The notes under the pieces are model-generated. The model saw only the letters and a program-made list of their open reading frames with translations. It did no database searches and had not been told where the DNA came from. From contig PAAY01000037.1 in NCBI GenBank assembly GCA_002698985.1, positions 1 to 64,000 of the forward strand: 64,000 nucleotides of DNA, given 5' to 3'. The translations under genes and the position numbers were made by a program. Below, in pieces: positions 24,898 to 33,986 of this stretch (position 1 is its first letter; each line of letters begins with the position of its first letter). This DNA is from Saprospirales bacterium (lineage in GTDB: Bacteria; Bacteroidota; Bacteroidia; Chitinophagales; Saprospiraceae).

Positions 24898-25662
24898 TCA
24901 GACGCTCTCCAGCGCAATCATTTCCGAAGCATACAATGCTGCACCGATGATACCGGAATGGTTGAACATGGCAGCAGTGGTTACCGGGGTCTGAATGGTA
25001 ATGAATGGTCCGAATTTGTCGAAGCTGTTGCTGACACCACCGCCGAGAATGATCAGATCAGGAGACGTGATGCGCTCGATCATTTTAAGGTACTCGTTGA
25101 AACGGCGGCCAAATGTTTTCCAACTCATCTTATACTTCTTGCGGGCGGTGTTGGACACATAGTGTTCTGCTATCATGCCGTGCAGGTTGGCGTGGCCGAA
25201 TTCCGTATTTCTGACGAGGTGCCCGTCGGTAAACAGGGCTGATCCGAGGCCGGTGCCAATGGTGATGAGAATGACGTTTCCATTGACTCCTTTGCCTTTG
25301 CCAAAGCGCATTTCGCTCAGGCCGGCCGCATCGGCATCATTGGTAACGATAAAGCGTCGACCGGTTTTTTCAGATAACAATTCTTCGATGTTGGTGCCCT
25401 TCCAGGCCGGGTGGATATTGGCGGCGCTGTAAGCCACACCATTTTTGATGACGGCCGGAAAGCCGCAGCCTATCAGCTCGCCATCGTATCCTATTTCATC
25501 TATCAGTTGCTGAACCACAATGGCCACTGCCTCCGGAGTGGATGGCTGCGGGGTCTTTATCTTAACCCGCTCTGTAACCAACTGACCTGATTCAGTATCT
25601 ACAATAGCACCTTTGATACCCGATCCTCCAATGTCTATTCCTAAGATGTTTGATAAAGACAT
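24898..25662 (-). CDS. ROK-family kinase, polyphosphate glucokinase-like
   Basis: This 254-residue sugar kinase has the ROK signatures: ILGIDIGGSGIKGAIVD near the N-terminus (phosphate 1), NDADAAGLSEMRFGKGKG near residue 130 (catalytic Asp), and LITIGTGLGSALFTDG near residue 157. The short length and the N-terminal SGIKGA resemble polyphosphate/ATP glucokinases (PpgK) more than NagC-type regulators. The usual ROK zinc-binding CxCGxxGC motif is absent, as in PpgK. Glucose phosphorylation is inferred; the phosphate donor cannot be decided. The start is the Met at 25662 (MSLSNILGIDIGG); the frame extends 19 codons further with no conserved residues. Confidence 0.82.
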   Translation of the reverse strand: MSLSNILGIDIGGSGIKGAIVDTESGQLVTERVKIKTPQPSTPEAVAIVVQQLIDEIGYDGELIGCGFPAVIKNGVAYSAANIHPAWKGTNIEELLSEKTGRRFIVTNDADAAGLSEMRFGKGKGVNGNVILITIGTGLGSALFTDGHLVRNTEFGHANLHGMIAEHYVSNTARKKYKMSWKTFGRRFNEYLKMIERITSPDLIILGGGVSNSFDKFGPFITIQTPVTTAAMFNHSGIIGAALYASEMIALESV

Positions 25663-25874
25663 AAACTGTGTTCGGTTGCGTGGGGCATTGTGAAAAACAG
25701 CGACACAAATACCGCTCACCCATGTTTGTTAACTGACCCCATTGCAGGATTGTGGATTTCAGCATCAGCTGGAAAGCTCCCTAGTCAATCAAAATGGGGA
25801 ATGCAAGGTGGTCTTATTGGCAGGACGGATTTTGAAGATATGGGGGCAAAATAACACCACAAAGGGTTAAAATC

Positions 25875-26759
25875 CTACTTAATTACCCTGACTTTCATCT
25901 TCACGTCTTTTTTGGGCCGGTCGCCGGGGTTGGTTTCCACAGCAGCAATTTTATCGATGACTTCCAGGCCTTTGATCACTTTTCCGAAAACGGTGTAATC
26001 GCCATCGAGAAAGGGCGTACCGCCAATGGTCTTGTAGGCTTCCCGTTGCTCCTGGCTGTACCTGAAGCCTTTTCTGGATTCAACGGAGGCCAGCTCTTCG
26101 TCGGTAAACGTTCTTCCCTGAACGATGTAAAACTGTGACCCGGAGGAGCGTTTTTCCGGGTTTACGGCATCGCCCTGGCGGGCGGCAGCAATGGCCCCTT
26201 TGACGTGGAAAAGGGTGTCAACGAACTCCGCTGGAATGGTGTAACCCGGGCCACCGGTACCAATTCTGGCGCCAGGCTGGGGGTTCTTGGACAAAGGGTC
26301 GCCACCCTGGATCATGAAACCCTGGATGACCCTGTGAAAAAGGGTGCCGTCGTAAAAGCCTTCTTCGGCAAGTTTGATGAAGTTATCGCGGTGTTGAGGA
26401 GTTGCATTTGACAACTGAACGGTCATGGTTCCGTAATCAGTTTCGATTTCAACGAGGCATTCTGTAGGCGCTGTAATCATGATTCTTTGCTCTGAAGTGG
26501 TTGATTTACTGCCTTTGGTGGCAGTGAGCTTAACGGCATAGTTACCCGATGACTTGTATTCGTGAACGGGATTGGGGTTGGAACTTTTGGTGCCGTCACC
26601 GAAATCCCATAGGTAGGCTTCGGCATTTTTTGAATTGTTCTGAAAATTGACAGCAGCCGGGGCCTGCTCTTTTTCGAGCTGATAGGTAAAGTCGGCAATG
26701 GGCTTGCTGCAGGAAGCCAGGAATAAACCCAAAAGGATAACCAATGCGCTAATTCTCAT
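25875..26759 (-). CDS. Lipoprotein with PKD domain and cyclophilin-type peptidyl-prolyl isomerase
   Basis: This 294-residue lipoprotein (Cys near residue 17, FLASC) has a PKD domain at about residues 25-95, with AYLWDFGDGTKSSNPNPVHEY, and then a cyclophilin domain from about residue 105. That domain contains DYGTMTVQLSNATPQHRDNF, GTLFHRVIQGFMIQGGDP, GSQFYIVQG and DGDYTVFGKVIKGLEVID. Cyclophilins isomerise prolyl peptide bonds, here presumably in the periplasm or at the outer membrane. PKD domains mediate surface or protein contacts; joining one to a cyclophilin is uncommon. It lies 59 bases downstream of a paralogous cyclophilin gene. Confidence 0.9.
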   Translation of the reverse strand: MRISALVILLGLFLASCSKPIADFTYQLEKEQAPAAVNFQNNSKNAEAYLWDFGDGTKSSNPNPVHEYKSSGNYAVKLTATKGSKSTTSEQRIMITAPTECLVEIETDYGTMTVQLSNATPQHRDNFIKLAEEGFYDGTLFHRVIQGFMIQGGDPLSKNPQPGARIGTGGPGYTIPAEFVDTLFHVKGAIAAARQGDAVNPEKRSSGSQFYIVQGRTFTDEELASVESRKGFRYSQEQREAYKTIGGTPFLDGDYTVFGKVIKGLEVIDKIAAVETNPGDRPKKDVKMKVRVIK

Positions 26760-26818
26760 TGTTCATTTAAAATTTGAAGAGAGCTGCCTCATTCAAAGCA
26801 GCTCCCCTGGAATAGTTC

Positions 26819-27484
26819 TTATTGAATGGTGACCTTCATTTTTACATCCCGCTGAGGGCGATCGTATTGGTCTCTTGGCAAGTTGGCGATTTTATCTACC
26901 ACGTCCATGCCTTCGATTACTTCTCCAAATACAGTGTAATCGTTATCGAGGAATGGTGCACCTCCTTCGGTCAAATAGCGTTGGCGCTGTTCCGGGGTGT
27001 ACTTGATACCCTTTTGCTGCTCTATCTGCTGGAGCTGGGCTTCCTGGAGCGGACCAGCCTGAACGATGTAAAACTGGCTGCCGGAAGATTTCTTTTCGGG
27101 ATTTGCCGGCCCACCAAGCCTGGCGGCGGCAACGGTGCCCCTGTAATGAAGTGCTCCGATTTCAGCATCGATCTGGTAACCCGGTCCACCTGAACCGAGG
27201 CGTTGGCCGGGGGCTGCATTTTTGGAGTCGGGGTCGCCACCCTGGATCATAAAGCCGGGGATGACCCTGTGAAAAAGGGTGCCGTCGTAAAAGCCCTCTT
27301 TGGCCAATTTCAGAAAATTCTCCTTGTGTTTGGGTGTGGAGTCGTAAAGTTTGAATTTGATGGTGCCCAGGTCGGTTTCTACCACCACGATGGGCTCATC
27401 GGCATTGGATTTCTGATCGCATGCGCTGAATGAAACTGCTGCAATCAGCAAAGCCAGAATCGGGAACAACTTGAAGGATTTCAT
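26819..27484 (-). CDS. Lipoprotein cyclophilin-type peptidyl-prolyl isomerase
   Basis: This 221-residue lipoprotein (lipobox SFSAC near residue 21) consists of a single cyclophilin domain: DLGTIKFKLYDSTPKHKENF, GTLFHRVIPGFMIQGGDPDS, GSQFYIVQA and DNDYTVFGEVIEGMDVVD. The catalytic Arg is in FHRVI. It is a clear paralogue of the PKD-cyclophilin protein immediately downstream, with a shared insertion containing 'PEKKSSGSQFY'. It probably assists folding of exported proteins. It is the second gene of a run of three transcribed leftward (hypothetical, this, PKD form). Confidence 0.92.
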   Translation of the reverse strand: MKSFKLFPILALLIAAVSFSACDQKSNADEPIVVVETDLGTIKFKLYDSTPKHKENFLKLAKEGFYDGTLFHRVIPGFMIQGGDPDSKNAAPGQRLGSGGPGYQIDAEIGALHYRGTVAAARLGGPANPEKKSSGSQFYIVQAGPLQEAQLQQIEQQKGIKYTPEQRQRYLTEGGAPFLDNDYTVFGEVIEGMDVVDKIANLPRDQYDRPQRDVKMKVTIQ

Positions 27485-27499
27485 GATATCAGTTTCGGT

Positions 27500-27892
27500 T
27501 TAGTTATTTGAAATGTCGTTGCCCAGGGGCAAACCGGTTTCTTTTTCCCAGTCCTTGAAATACTGGATGACTTTAGTTTTCAAGTAGTCTTCTTGCTCTT
27601 TGACGCCTTTCTTACGGTAAGGCTTCAGGGCCTCAAAATGCGGCCAGCCATCGGCATCCCGGCCGGTGAATTCGTAATAGCCATCGTAACTGAGCAATCT
27701 GCATACGGCAATGTGCATCAGGTCCTGCTTTTCTTCTTTGGTGAAGTTGGTTTTCCACCTCCCGAGTTCCTGAACACCGATGAGAAAAAGGATGGCATTC
27801 ATGTCGGGCAAGGTGGGCTTGTTAAAAGCCTTTTTGACGAAGTGCCTCACCTGCAACCATTCAAATTCCAGTTCCCACTCTTCCATATTCAT
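27500..27892 (-). CDS. Conserved hypothetical protein
   Basis: This 130-residue protein has no signal peptide or membrane segment. It is predicted mainly helical and rich in aromatic and charged residues: EWELEFEWLQVRHFVKKAF, then MNAILFLIGVQELG, and YYEFTGRDADGWPHFE. I recognise the family only as a Bacteroidota protein of unknown function. It lies 15 bases before the first cyclophilin lipoprotein gene, so co-transcription is likely. No catalytic motif is evident. Confidence 0.75.
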   Translation of the reverse strand: MNMEEWELEFEWLQVRHFVKKAFNKPTLPDMNAILFLIGVQELGRWKTNFTKEEKQDLMHIAVCRLLSYDGYYEFTGRDADGWPHFEALKPYRKKGVKEQEDYLKTKVIQYFKDWEKETGLPLGNDISNN

Positions 27893-27968
27893 TTACCTGA
27901 TGCGCTTTTTTGAAGACGGCAAAGATAGCGTCCGCGGTGATGGGCGTTATCAGCTATTGGCAAAAATG

Positions 27969-29189
27969 CTATTCTTCCCGGATGAGTGCTGAAATGCGCT
28001 GGGCACGCAGCGCAGCCGGAAGCGAGGCTGCCATCCCGATGAGAAACACGACGATGGCCACCGCAACAACATCCCATGGTCGCATACTGATGGGATAGGC
28101 ATCCACGACAAAACCCTCCGGAATGGGCACCAGCCCGTAGTTGATTTGCAGGTAGTACAGGAGCATGGCCAGGGCCAGACCGGCCCCCAACCCCAGTATG
28201 CAGAGCAGAAAGCCTTCGGAAAGGAAAATGTTTTTCACCTGGCTGTCGGTGCTGCCCATGCTTTTCAGAATGGCAATGTCTCTTTTCTTCTCGATGACGA
28301 TCATCCAAAGGGCTCCAATCATGTTGAAAGCCACCAAAACCAGCGTGAGGCTGAGAATGGCAAAACTCATCCATTTCTCGATGTTCATCAGCTTCAGAAA
28401 GGATTCGTCCTGTTGGTAGCGGTCCTTCACTTCAAAGCCGGGACCCATGATGGCTTTTATTTTTTCAATGGCAGCGCGAACATCTGCCCCCTCATCCACG
28501 CGGATCTCCAGCGCACTGACTTCATCGTCACCTGCTGCCAGGATTTCCTGTGCAAACCTGAGGCTTACCAGAACGTATTGGTTGTCGAAATCCTGCTGTA
28601 TCCGGAAAGTGCCGACGGGGTACACAAACCTTTTCCGGAAGGGCTGATCCATCATACCGCTCTGCTGTCTGGCCATGTAAACGGCGATGGGCTCAAAAGG
28701 ATCGTCAATGTTTACTGCGAGCTTGTTGCGCATGCCGCCTCCCAAAACTGCCAGCCAGCGGTTGCCGTCTTTCAGCCGGTAAATACCTTCAAAAATCGTG
28801 GAATCGATGCCGGTGATTTCATCGTAGAGGCTGTCCACTCCTTTCAAAATGCCAAAATCCTGGCTTCGGTCGTATTCGAAAAAAGCAACCTCTTCAAGGC
28901 TCCGGGACACATAGGCCACTTCATCGAGCGAATCGATGCGGGCCAGTAAGCTTGTATCAGCTTCAAAAGTTTTCCCTTCGGCAACGGTCACCTTGATATC
29001 GGGATTGAACTTGCTGAAAAGACTTAGGATGAGGTCTTCAAACCCATTGAAAACGCTCAGCACCAGGATGAGGGCTGCCGTACCAATGCTAATACCCAAC
29101 ACGGAAATGCCCGTGATGATGTTGATGGCATTGGTGCTTTTTTTCGCCACCAGGTAGCGGTAAGCTATTTTCAGGGGAAGCAGTTTCAA
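27969..29189 (-). CDS. FtsX-family ABC transporter permease (LolC/E-like)
   Basis: This 406-residue inner-membrane protein has the MacB/FtsX layout: a first membrane segment (INIITGISVLGISIGTAALILVLSVFNGFEDLI), a periplasmic domain of about 220 residues, then three C-terminal membrane segments with KKRDIAILKSMG and SEGFLLCILGLGAG. The opening IAYRYLxxKKSTNAINIITxIS is that of LolC/LolE-type lipoprotein-releasing permeases. With a LolD ATPase it would extract lipoproteins from the inner membrane for LolA. No ATPase gene is adjacent. A TAACTTTG element (minus strand, 29239-29232) is a fair -7 box for it. Confidence 0.87.
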   Translation of the reverse strand: MKLLPLKIAYRYLVAKKSTNAINIITGISVLGISIGTAALILVLSVFNGFEDLILSLFSKFNPDIKVTVAEGKTFEADTSLLARIDSLDEVAYVSRSLEEVAFFEYDRSQDFGILKGVDSLYDEITGIDSTIFEGIYRLKDGNRWLAVLGGGMRNKLAVNIDDPFEPIAVYMARQQSGMMDQPFRKRFVYPVGTFRIQQDFDNQYVLVSLRFAQEILAAGDDEVSALEIRVDEGADVRAAIEKIKAIMGPGFEVKDRYQQDESFLKLMNIEKWMSFAILSLTLVLVAFNMIGALWMIVIEKKRDIAILKSMGSTDSQVKNIFLSEGFLLCILGLGAGLALAMLLYYLQINYGLVPIPEGFVVDAYPISMRPWDVVAVAIVVFLIGMAASLPAALRAQRISALIREE

Positions 29190-29231
29190 TCGGAAATTGT
29201 TTGAGAGAAGATCTTACAACATAGGCGCCGG

Positions 29232-29239
29232 CAAAGTTA
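29232..29239 (-). promoter_or_regulatory. Candidate -7 promoter element TAACTTTG
   Basis: Read on the minus strand, this matches TAnnTTTG and lies 43 bases before the start of the FtsX-type permease gene. The -33 element is unclear. Confidence 0.35.
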
Positions 29240-29342
29240 GGTAAAAAGCAAGGTCCAAAAGGTTAGATTTGCCTGGCATCGATTGGCCCGTGACTTCGCA
29301 AACCGGTTTTTCCGAAGGGAAAACAAATAAAAAACCAACCAC

Positions 29343-30089
29343 ATGGTAAAAACTCCAAAAAGTACGATTCCGATCCTGAACCCAAAAGAGATACAATACC
29401 TGGAGGGACCCAAAAGCAGGAGCACTGAATTGCTGTTCATCTTTCGTGTCATGAAAGAATTTCTCAAGGGGTTCAGGGCCTTGCATTTTGTAGGGCCATG
29501 TATCACGGTTTTCGGATCAGCTCGATTCAAAGAAGGTCATCGCTATTACGAGAAGGCCCGGGAGGTTGGAGCCGCCATCGCCAAACTGGGTTTTACAACC
29601 ATGACGGGAGGCGGCCCCGGGGTGATGGAAGCAGCCAACCGCGGAGCCAGAGAAGCCGGGGGCAAGTCAGTGGGTTGCAACATCGTTTTGCCTTTTGAGC
29701 AAAAGCCCAATCCCTACCTAGACCGCTGGGTCAACATCCGCTACTTTTTTGTCAGGAAAGTAATGCTGTTGAAATACTCTTACGCCTTTGTGGTGCTGCC
29801 CGGAGGCTGGGGCACCATGGACGAAATGTTTGAGACGCTGACCCTGGTTCAGACCAAGGTCATCCATCGCTTTCCAGTGGTGCTGATCGGAACGGATTAC
29901 TATGCCGAGCTGATGGATTACCTCCACTTCATGGTAAGCCAGAAAACCATCTCACCCGATGACCTGCAACTCATCAAACTCACCGACTCTGTGGAGGAAG
30001 CGATGAACCACATAGCCGGATACATTTCAAATCATTACAAAGTCAGAAAGCGCAGCTCACCCCTCTGGTGGCTGATGGAAAAGGTGTGA
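29343..30089 (+). CDS. LOG-family Rossmann protein (TIGR00730)
   Basis: This 248-residue protein carries both LOG signatures: GGGPGVMEAANRGA near residue 92 and LPGGWGTMDEMFE near residue 157 (the PGGxGTxxE nucleotide-binding motif). LOG proteins hydrolyse nucleoside 5'-monophosphates, releasing the base (cytokinin riboside phosphate in plants, various NMPs in bacteria). Length is typical of the longer bacterial class. It diverges from the permease gene. The first 45 residues are variable; the start at 29343 is the only Met before VTGSAR-like core (ITVFGSARF). Confidence 0.9.
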   Translation: MVKTPKSTIPILNPKEIQYLEGPKSRSTELLFIFRVMKEFLKGFRALHFVGPCITVFGSARFKEGHRYYEKAREVGAAIAKLGFTTMTGGGPGVMEAANRGAREAGGKSVGCNIVLPFEQKPNPYLDRWVNIRYFFVRKVMLLKYSYAFVVLPGGWGTMDEMFETLTLVQTKVIHRFPVVLIGTDYYAELMDYLHFMVSQKTISPDDLQLIKLTDSVEEAMNHIAGYISNHYKVRKRSSPLWWLMEKV

Positions 30090-30106
30090 TTCTGGCGGCC
30101 GGTCAT

Positions 30107-30114
30107 TACATTTG
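30107..30114 (+). promoter_or_regulatory. Candidate -7 promoter element TACATTTG
   Basis: A perfect TAnnTTTG match begins 18 bases after the LOG gene stop and 48 bases before the next start at 30155, so the following gene may have its own promoter. No TTG box at ideal spacing. Confidence 0.4.
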
Positions 30115-30154
30115 CATCCTTTGCCTCTCAATAATTCATCAAAAACTCACCACT

Positions 30155-30595
30155 ATGTTGAATGGCTTGATCCACGCTCACTCAGGTATCAGATGGATCG
30201 TTCTGGTACTTCTCATCGTCTCAGTTTTCAAAGCATTGCTGAAATGGAAATCAAAAGCACCCTACACTGACGGCGACCGCAAGCTGAGTTTCTTCACCAT
30301 GTTGTCGGTCCACATCCAGCTGTTGCTGGGTCTGGCGCTGTACTTTATGAGCGACAAAGTGGTGTTCAGCGGAGATGCCATGAAGGTTGCCATAACGCGC
30401 TTTTTCACCGCCGAACACAGCCTCATGATGATCGTTGCAATTGCGCTCGTAACCATCGGCTACGTGAAAGCCAAGAAGGCCGCCGATGAGGTGAAAAAAT
30501 TCTCATTGACATTTTGGTACAATCTCATCGCATTGCTGATCGTGCTGGCCTTCATCCCCTGGCCATTCAGGGGCTTTGGTTCGGGATGGTTCTAA
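30155..30595 (+). CDS. Four-helix membrane protein, cytochrome b561-like
   Basis: This 146-residue integral membrane protein has four predicted membrane helices. His residues lie near the start of helix 1 (LIHAHSGIRW), in helix 2 (MLSVHIQLLLGLALYF) and helix 3 (TAEHSLMMIVAIALV), positions compatible with haem ligation. Small proteins of this kind are often annotated 'cytochrome B'. The haem assignment is inference from His placement. It starts at ATG 30155; the frame extends upstream into the LOG gene's 3' end, but the promoter-like TACATTTG at 30107 supports the internal start. Confidence 0.7.
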   Translation: MLNGLIHAHSGIRWIVLVLLIVSVFKALLKWKSKAPYTDGDRKLSFFTMLSVHIQLLLGLALYFMSDKVVFSGDAMKVAITRFFTAEHSLMMIVAIALVTIGYVKAKKAADEVKKFSLTFWYNLIALLIVLAFIPWPFRGFGSGWF

Positions 30596-30810
30596 TGCTA
30601 AACACACTTTATCCACCTTGCAAAACAGGCGGTATGCCCAAGCTGATGGACGACGCCGCCTGGTTATTCCGAGCATAAAAGCAAAGGAGCTGTTAAGCGG
30701 TATGGTATCTGCTGCTGTGCTCCGTTAAATAAATATTATTGGCAAGCTGCCTTACAACCGTTGGGCACTTGCTCCATTAATTTTGCATTCCTTCAAAAAC
30801 AACAGTTTTC
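30596..30810. other. Intergenic region with two GC-rich inverted repeats
   Basis: This 215-base gap contains AGGCGG (30627-30632) paired with CCGCCT (30656-30661), and GGAGC (30686-30690) paired with GCTCC (30719-30723). Neither is followed by a good T-run. TAATTTTG at 30778-30785 fits a -7 box for the next gene. A small structured RNA is conceivable but unsupported otherwise. Confidence 0.3.
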
Positions 30811-31260
30811 ATGAAATCATTTCTGGCGCTCGTTCTGGCTTTGGCCTGCACATCTTTCGTTCATGCGCAGCTAAATCCTGTGAAGTGGTCTTACAAGGCC
30901 GTTAAGGTTGCTGACGGGGTCTACGACCTCAGTTTCACCGCCCACATCCAGGATGGCTGGTACGTTTATTCCCAATACCTCTCTTCGGATGAAGGCCCCA
31001 TCCCCACCTCATTTCATTTTGACGAAAATGAACAGGTGGTACTCGAAGGCAAAACCGAAGAGGCCGGCCACCGGCACGAGGGATACGATGAACTATTCAT
31101 GATGGACATCGTAAAATTCAGCGGCGAGCCAACCTTCACCCAGCGGGTGCAGGTGAAAGGCAACACCACCCTGAGAGGCTACCTGGAGTTCATGACCTGC
31201 GACAACGAACGTTGCCTGCCTCCATCAGAGGTGCCGTTTCAGTTTACATTGGAAAAATAA
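30811..31260 (+). CDS. Stand-alone DsbD N-terminal-like periplasmic domain
   Basis: This 149-residue secreted protein has a signal peptide (FLALVLALACTSFVHAQ) and then a single domain similar to the N-terminal domain of DsbD: VKWSYKAV, GWYVYSQYL, PTSFHF and MTCDNERCLPP with two Cys five residues apart. In DsbD this domain exchanges electrons with the membrane part and with client proteins. The same domain occurs twice more in the next gene. A gap of 98 bases and the same orientation suggest an operon. Confidence 0.85.
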   Translation: MKSFLALVLALACTSFVHAQLNPVKWSYKAVKVADGVYDLSFTAHIQDGWYVYSQYLSSDEGPIPTSFHFDENEQVVLEGKTEEAGHRHEGYDELFMMDIVKFSGEPTFTQRVQVKGNTTLRGYLEFMTCDNERCLPPSEVPFQFTLEK

Positions 31261-31358
31261 CAGGCTTAAGGCCTTGAAATACAACGGTCTTCACCGAAAG
31301 GAAAAAAGCAGCTACTCAAAATCACCGAAAGGGCTGTTTAATCAAACCTGACCACCAC

Positions 31359-33914
31359 ATGAGAAAGTCATTTTTACTACTCGCACTCAGTTTTGTCATC
31401 GCTTCGGCCTCCGGCCAAATCCTCGATCCGGTCAAGTGGAAGTTTTCATCAAATCAACTTTCCGACAACGAATACGAACTCATCTTCACCGCTGAAATAG
31501 ATGAGCACTGGACCGTTTATTCGCAAGACATCAAGGAAGACGGGCCGGTGCCTACCAGTTTCTATTTTACCGAAGGGGCCCATTATGAGCGCATCGGAGC
31601 GGTAGAAGAATCACCGGAAAACCGCAAGACCATCCATGACAATGTTTTCGACATGGAGGTCACCAAATTTTACCACAAAGCGGTGTTCAAGCAAAAGGTG
31701 AAGGTAAATGACACATCAAAGCCCATCGAAGGCTTTCTGGAGTTCATGACATGCGACGATACCCGCTGTCTGCCTCCGGCCGAGGTGGAGTTCAGCTTTT
31801 CGCTGGCATCAAGCGGTGGAGAAGCCCAGGCTGCTGAAAACAAGGCCGAAACAGCACAAAATGCGGCACCTGCCACCGAGGAAACAGAAACAGCATCTTT
31901 CGACCAGCCTTCAACGGAAAGCCCGGACCAAGAGAGCGGCATCCTCAACCCCGTCAAGTGGGACATTGCCATCGCCAAAGCTGGTGAAGGTGAGTACGAT
32001 GTGACCTTCAAAGCAACCCTGGACAAGGGCTGGTACATCTACTCTCAGATTCTGGATCCGGACGGCCCCGAACCCACCGAATTTGTTTTTGACGAAGATG
32101 AAAACCTGACTGTCGAAGGAAAAGCCAAAGAGGTGAGCGATCACAAGGTTGCAGGCTTTGATGAGATTTTTGAAATGAACGTGACCAAATACAAAGAGTC
32201 CGTTGATTTCGTGCAGCGCATCAAAGTGAGCGACCCCGCAAAAGACTACACCGGTTTCGTTTACTACATGACCTGCGACAATGAAAAATGCCTGCCACCC
32301 GCAGAGGTCAATTTCTCCATCAACCCCGGCAACCTGATTGCAGCCATCAATGTCCAAAACAGCGGCGACACTGCTGCAGGGGATGCGGTGCCAGCCATTG
32401 GCATGGCATCTTTCACACTGGACAAAAGCATGGCCTCCGATTGCGGAATCGAAATCAAAGAAGAGAAGAAGGGTCTCTGGGGCATTTTCGGACTCGGGTT
32501 CATCGGTGGTTTGCTGGCCTTGCTCACGCCCTGTGTGTTTCCGATGATACCGCTGACGGTGAGCTTCTTTACAAAAAGCAGCGGCGGCAAGGGAAAAGGC
32601 ATCTTCAATGCCACCATGTATGGTTTGTTCATTTTGCTGGTTTACCTGTTGCTCAGCGTACCTTTCCACCTGCTGGATTCTGTCAACCCCGACATTCTCA
32701 ACGAGATATCGACCAACATCTGGCTGAACCTGGCCTTCTTCGCCATTTTCATCTTCTTCGCCTTTTCGTTTTTTGGTTATTACGAGCTCACCCTGCCCAG
32801 CAGTTGGGCCAACAAGGTGAGTGCAGCTGAAGGTGTGGGAGGTATGGTTGGCATTTTCTTCATGGCCCTCACTTTGGCACTGGTTTCTTTTTCATGCACA
32901 GGTCCCATCCTTGGGTCCCTTTTGGCTGGAACCCTTTCTTCGGCAAACGGAGAAGGAGCGATGCAGCTCACCGCCGGCATGGCAGGCTTCGGATTTGCAC
33001 TGGCCCTGCCTTTTGGTTTGTTTGCTGCTTTCCCCAGCTGGCTGAACACCCTGCCCAAATCGGGTGGCTGGATGACCACCGTCAAAGTGGTTCTAGGATT
33101 CCTGGAGCTGGCTCTGGCACTCAAGTTCCTCTCAAATGCCGACCTGGTGAAACACTGGGGCATTCTGAAAATCGAACCTTTCCTGGCCTTGTGGATTCTG
33201 ATTTTCTTCGCAATGGGACTGTATCTCCTGGGCAAGATCCGTTTCCCGCACGATACACCTCCGAAAAAATTGCCTTTGAGCCGGCTCGTCCTTGCGCTGG
33301 CAAGTTTTGCCTTCGTGATCTACCTGGCCACGGGCTTTTCTTACGACGAAAAAGCAGGTTCGCTCAAGCCGCTTAAATTGTTGAGTGGATTGGCGCCTCC
33401 CACCTGCTATTCCATCTGGTATCCATGCGACTGCCCCCAAAACCTCAACTGCTTCAAAGATTTTGAAGAAGGGCTGGCCTATGCCAAAAAAATGAACAAG
33501 CCCATCATGATCGACTTCACCGGCCACGCCTGCGTAAACTGCCGGAAAATGGAAGAACACGTGTGGCCCACCAAGCAGGTGTACAAATACCTTCGCGACG
33601 ATTATGTGCTCATCTCCCTTTATGTGGACGAGAAAATTGACCTGCCAAAAGAAGAGCAGGTGGAGGTACCCATGAAGTCGGGGGGCACCAGAAAGCTCCG
33701 AACCACCGGCCACAAATGGCAGCATTTCCAAACGGAGTACTTCAACAACAACAGCCAGCCCTACTATGTGCTGTTGTCTCCTGACGGGAAGATGCTGAAC
33801 AAACCGGCACCCTATACGCCCGATGAAAATGAGTATGCCGCTTTCCTCGAGTGCGGGCTGCAACGCTTCAAAGAGTTGCAGGAATCCGGCAAAGTGCTGG
33901 GCTCCCTGGAATGA
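31359..33914 (+). CDS. DsbD-like thiol:disulfide interchange protein with two N-terminal sensor domains
   Basis: This 851-residue protein starts with a signal peptide, then has two DsbD N-terminal-like domains: the first at about residues 20-150 (ending MTCDDTRCLPP), the second at about 190-325 (ending MTCDNEKCLPP), joined by a Glu/Ala/Thr-rich linker. A CcdA-type membrane domain follows (about residues 375-660) with the redox Cys in LTPCVFPMIPLTVSFF and SFSCTGPILGS. The C-terminal thioredoxin domain has FTGHACVNCRKMEEHVW near residue 720. It carries reducing power from cytosolic thioredoxin to periplasmic proteins. A terminator follows. Confidence 0.93.
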   Translation: MRKSFLLLALSFVIASASGQILDPVKWKFSSNQLSDNEYELIFTAEIDEHWTVYSQDIKEDGPVPTSFYFTEGAHYERIGAVEESPENRKTIHDNVFDMEVTKFYHKAVFKQKVKVNDTSKPIEGFLEFMTCDDTRCLPPAEVEFSFSLASSGGEAQAAENKAETAQNAAPATEETETASFDQPSTESPDQESGILNPVKWDIAIAKAGEGEYDVTFKATLDKGWYIYSQILDPDGPEPTEFVFDEDENLTVEGKAKEVSDHKVAGFDEIFEMNVTKYKESVDFVQRIKVSDPAKDYTGFVYYMTCDNEKCLPPAEVNFSINPGNLIAAINVQNSGDTAAGDAVPAIGMASFTLDKSMASDCGIEIKEEKKGLWGIFGLGFIGGLLALLTPCVFPMIPLTVSFFTKSSGGKGKGIFNATMYGLFILLVYLLLSVPFHLLDSVNPDILNEISTNIWLNLAFFAIFIFFAFSFFGYYELTLPSSWANKVSAAEGVGGMVGIFFMALTLALVSFSCTGPILGSLLAGTLSSANGEGAMQLTAGMAGFGFALALPFGLFAAFPSWLNTLPKSGGWMTTVKVVLGFLELALALKFLSNADLVKHWGILKIEPFLALWILIFFAMGLYLLGKIRFPHDTPPKKLPLSRLVLALASFAFVIYLATGFSYDEKAGSLKPLKLLSGLAPPTCYSIWYPCDCPQNLNCFKDFEEGLAYAKKMNKPIMIDFTGHACVNCRKMEEHVWPTKQVYKYLRDDYVLISLYVDEKIDLPKEEQVEVPMKSGGTRKLRTTGHKWQHFQTEYFNNNSQPYYVLLSPDGKMLNKPAPYTPDENEYAAFLECGLQRFKELQESGKVLGSLE

Positions 33915-33930
33915 TCCTGAACGAACCTAC

Positions 33931-33967
33931 ACAAAAAAAGGGCTTGCAGATGCAGGCCCTTTTTTGT
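33931..33967. terminator. Bidirectional hairpin terminator
   Basis: A 15-bp stem with one G-T-type mismatch (AAAAAAGGGCTTGCA against its near-complement) and a 2-base loop lies between the convergent DsbD-like and ettA genes. Both sides end in A- or T-runs, so it can stop transcription from either direction. Confidence 0.85.
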
Positions 33968-33986
33968 TTCCGGAAGTTGCAGTCTA

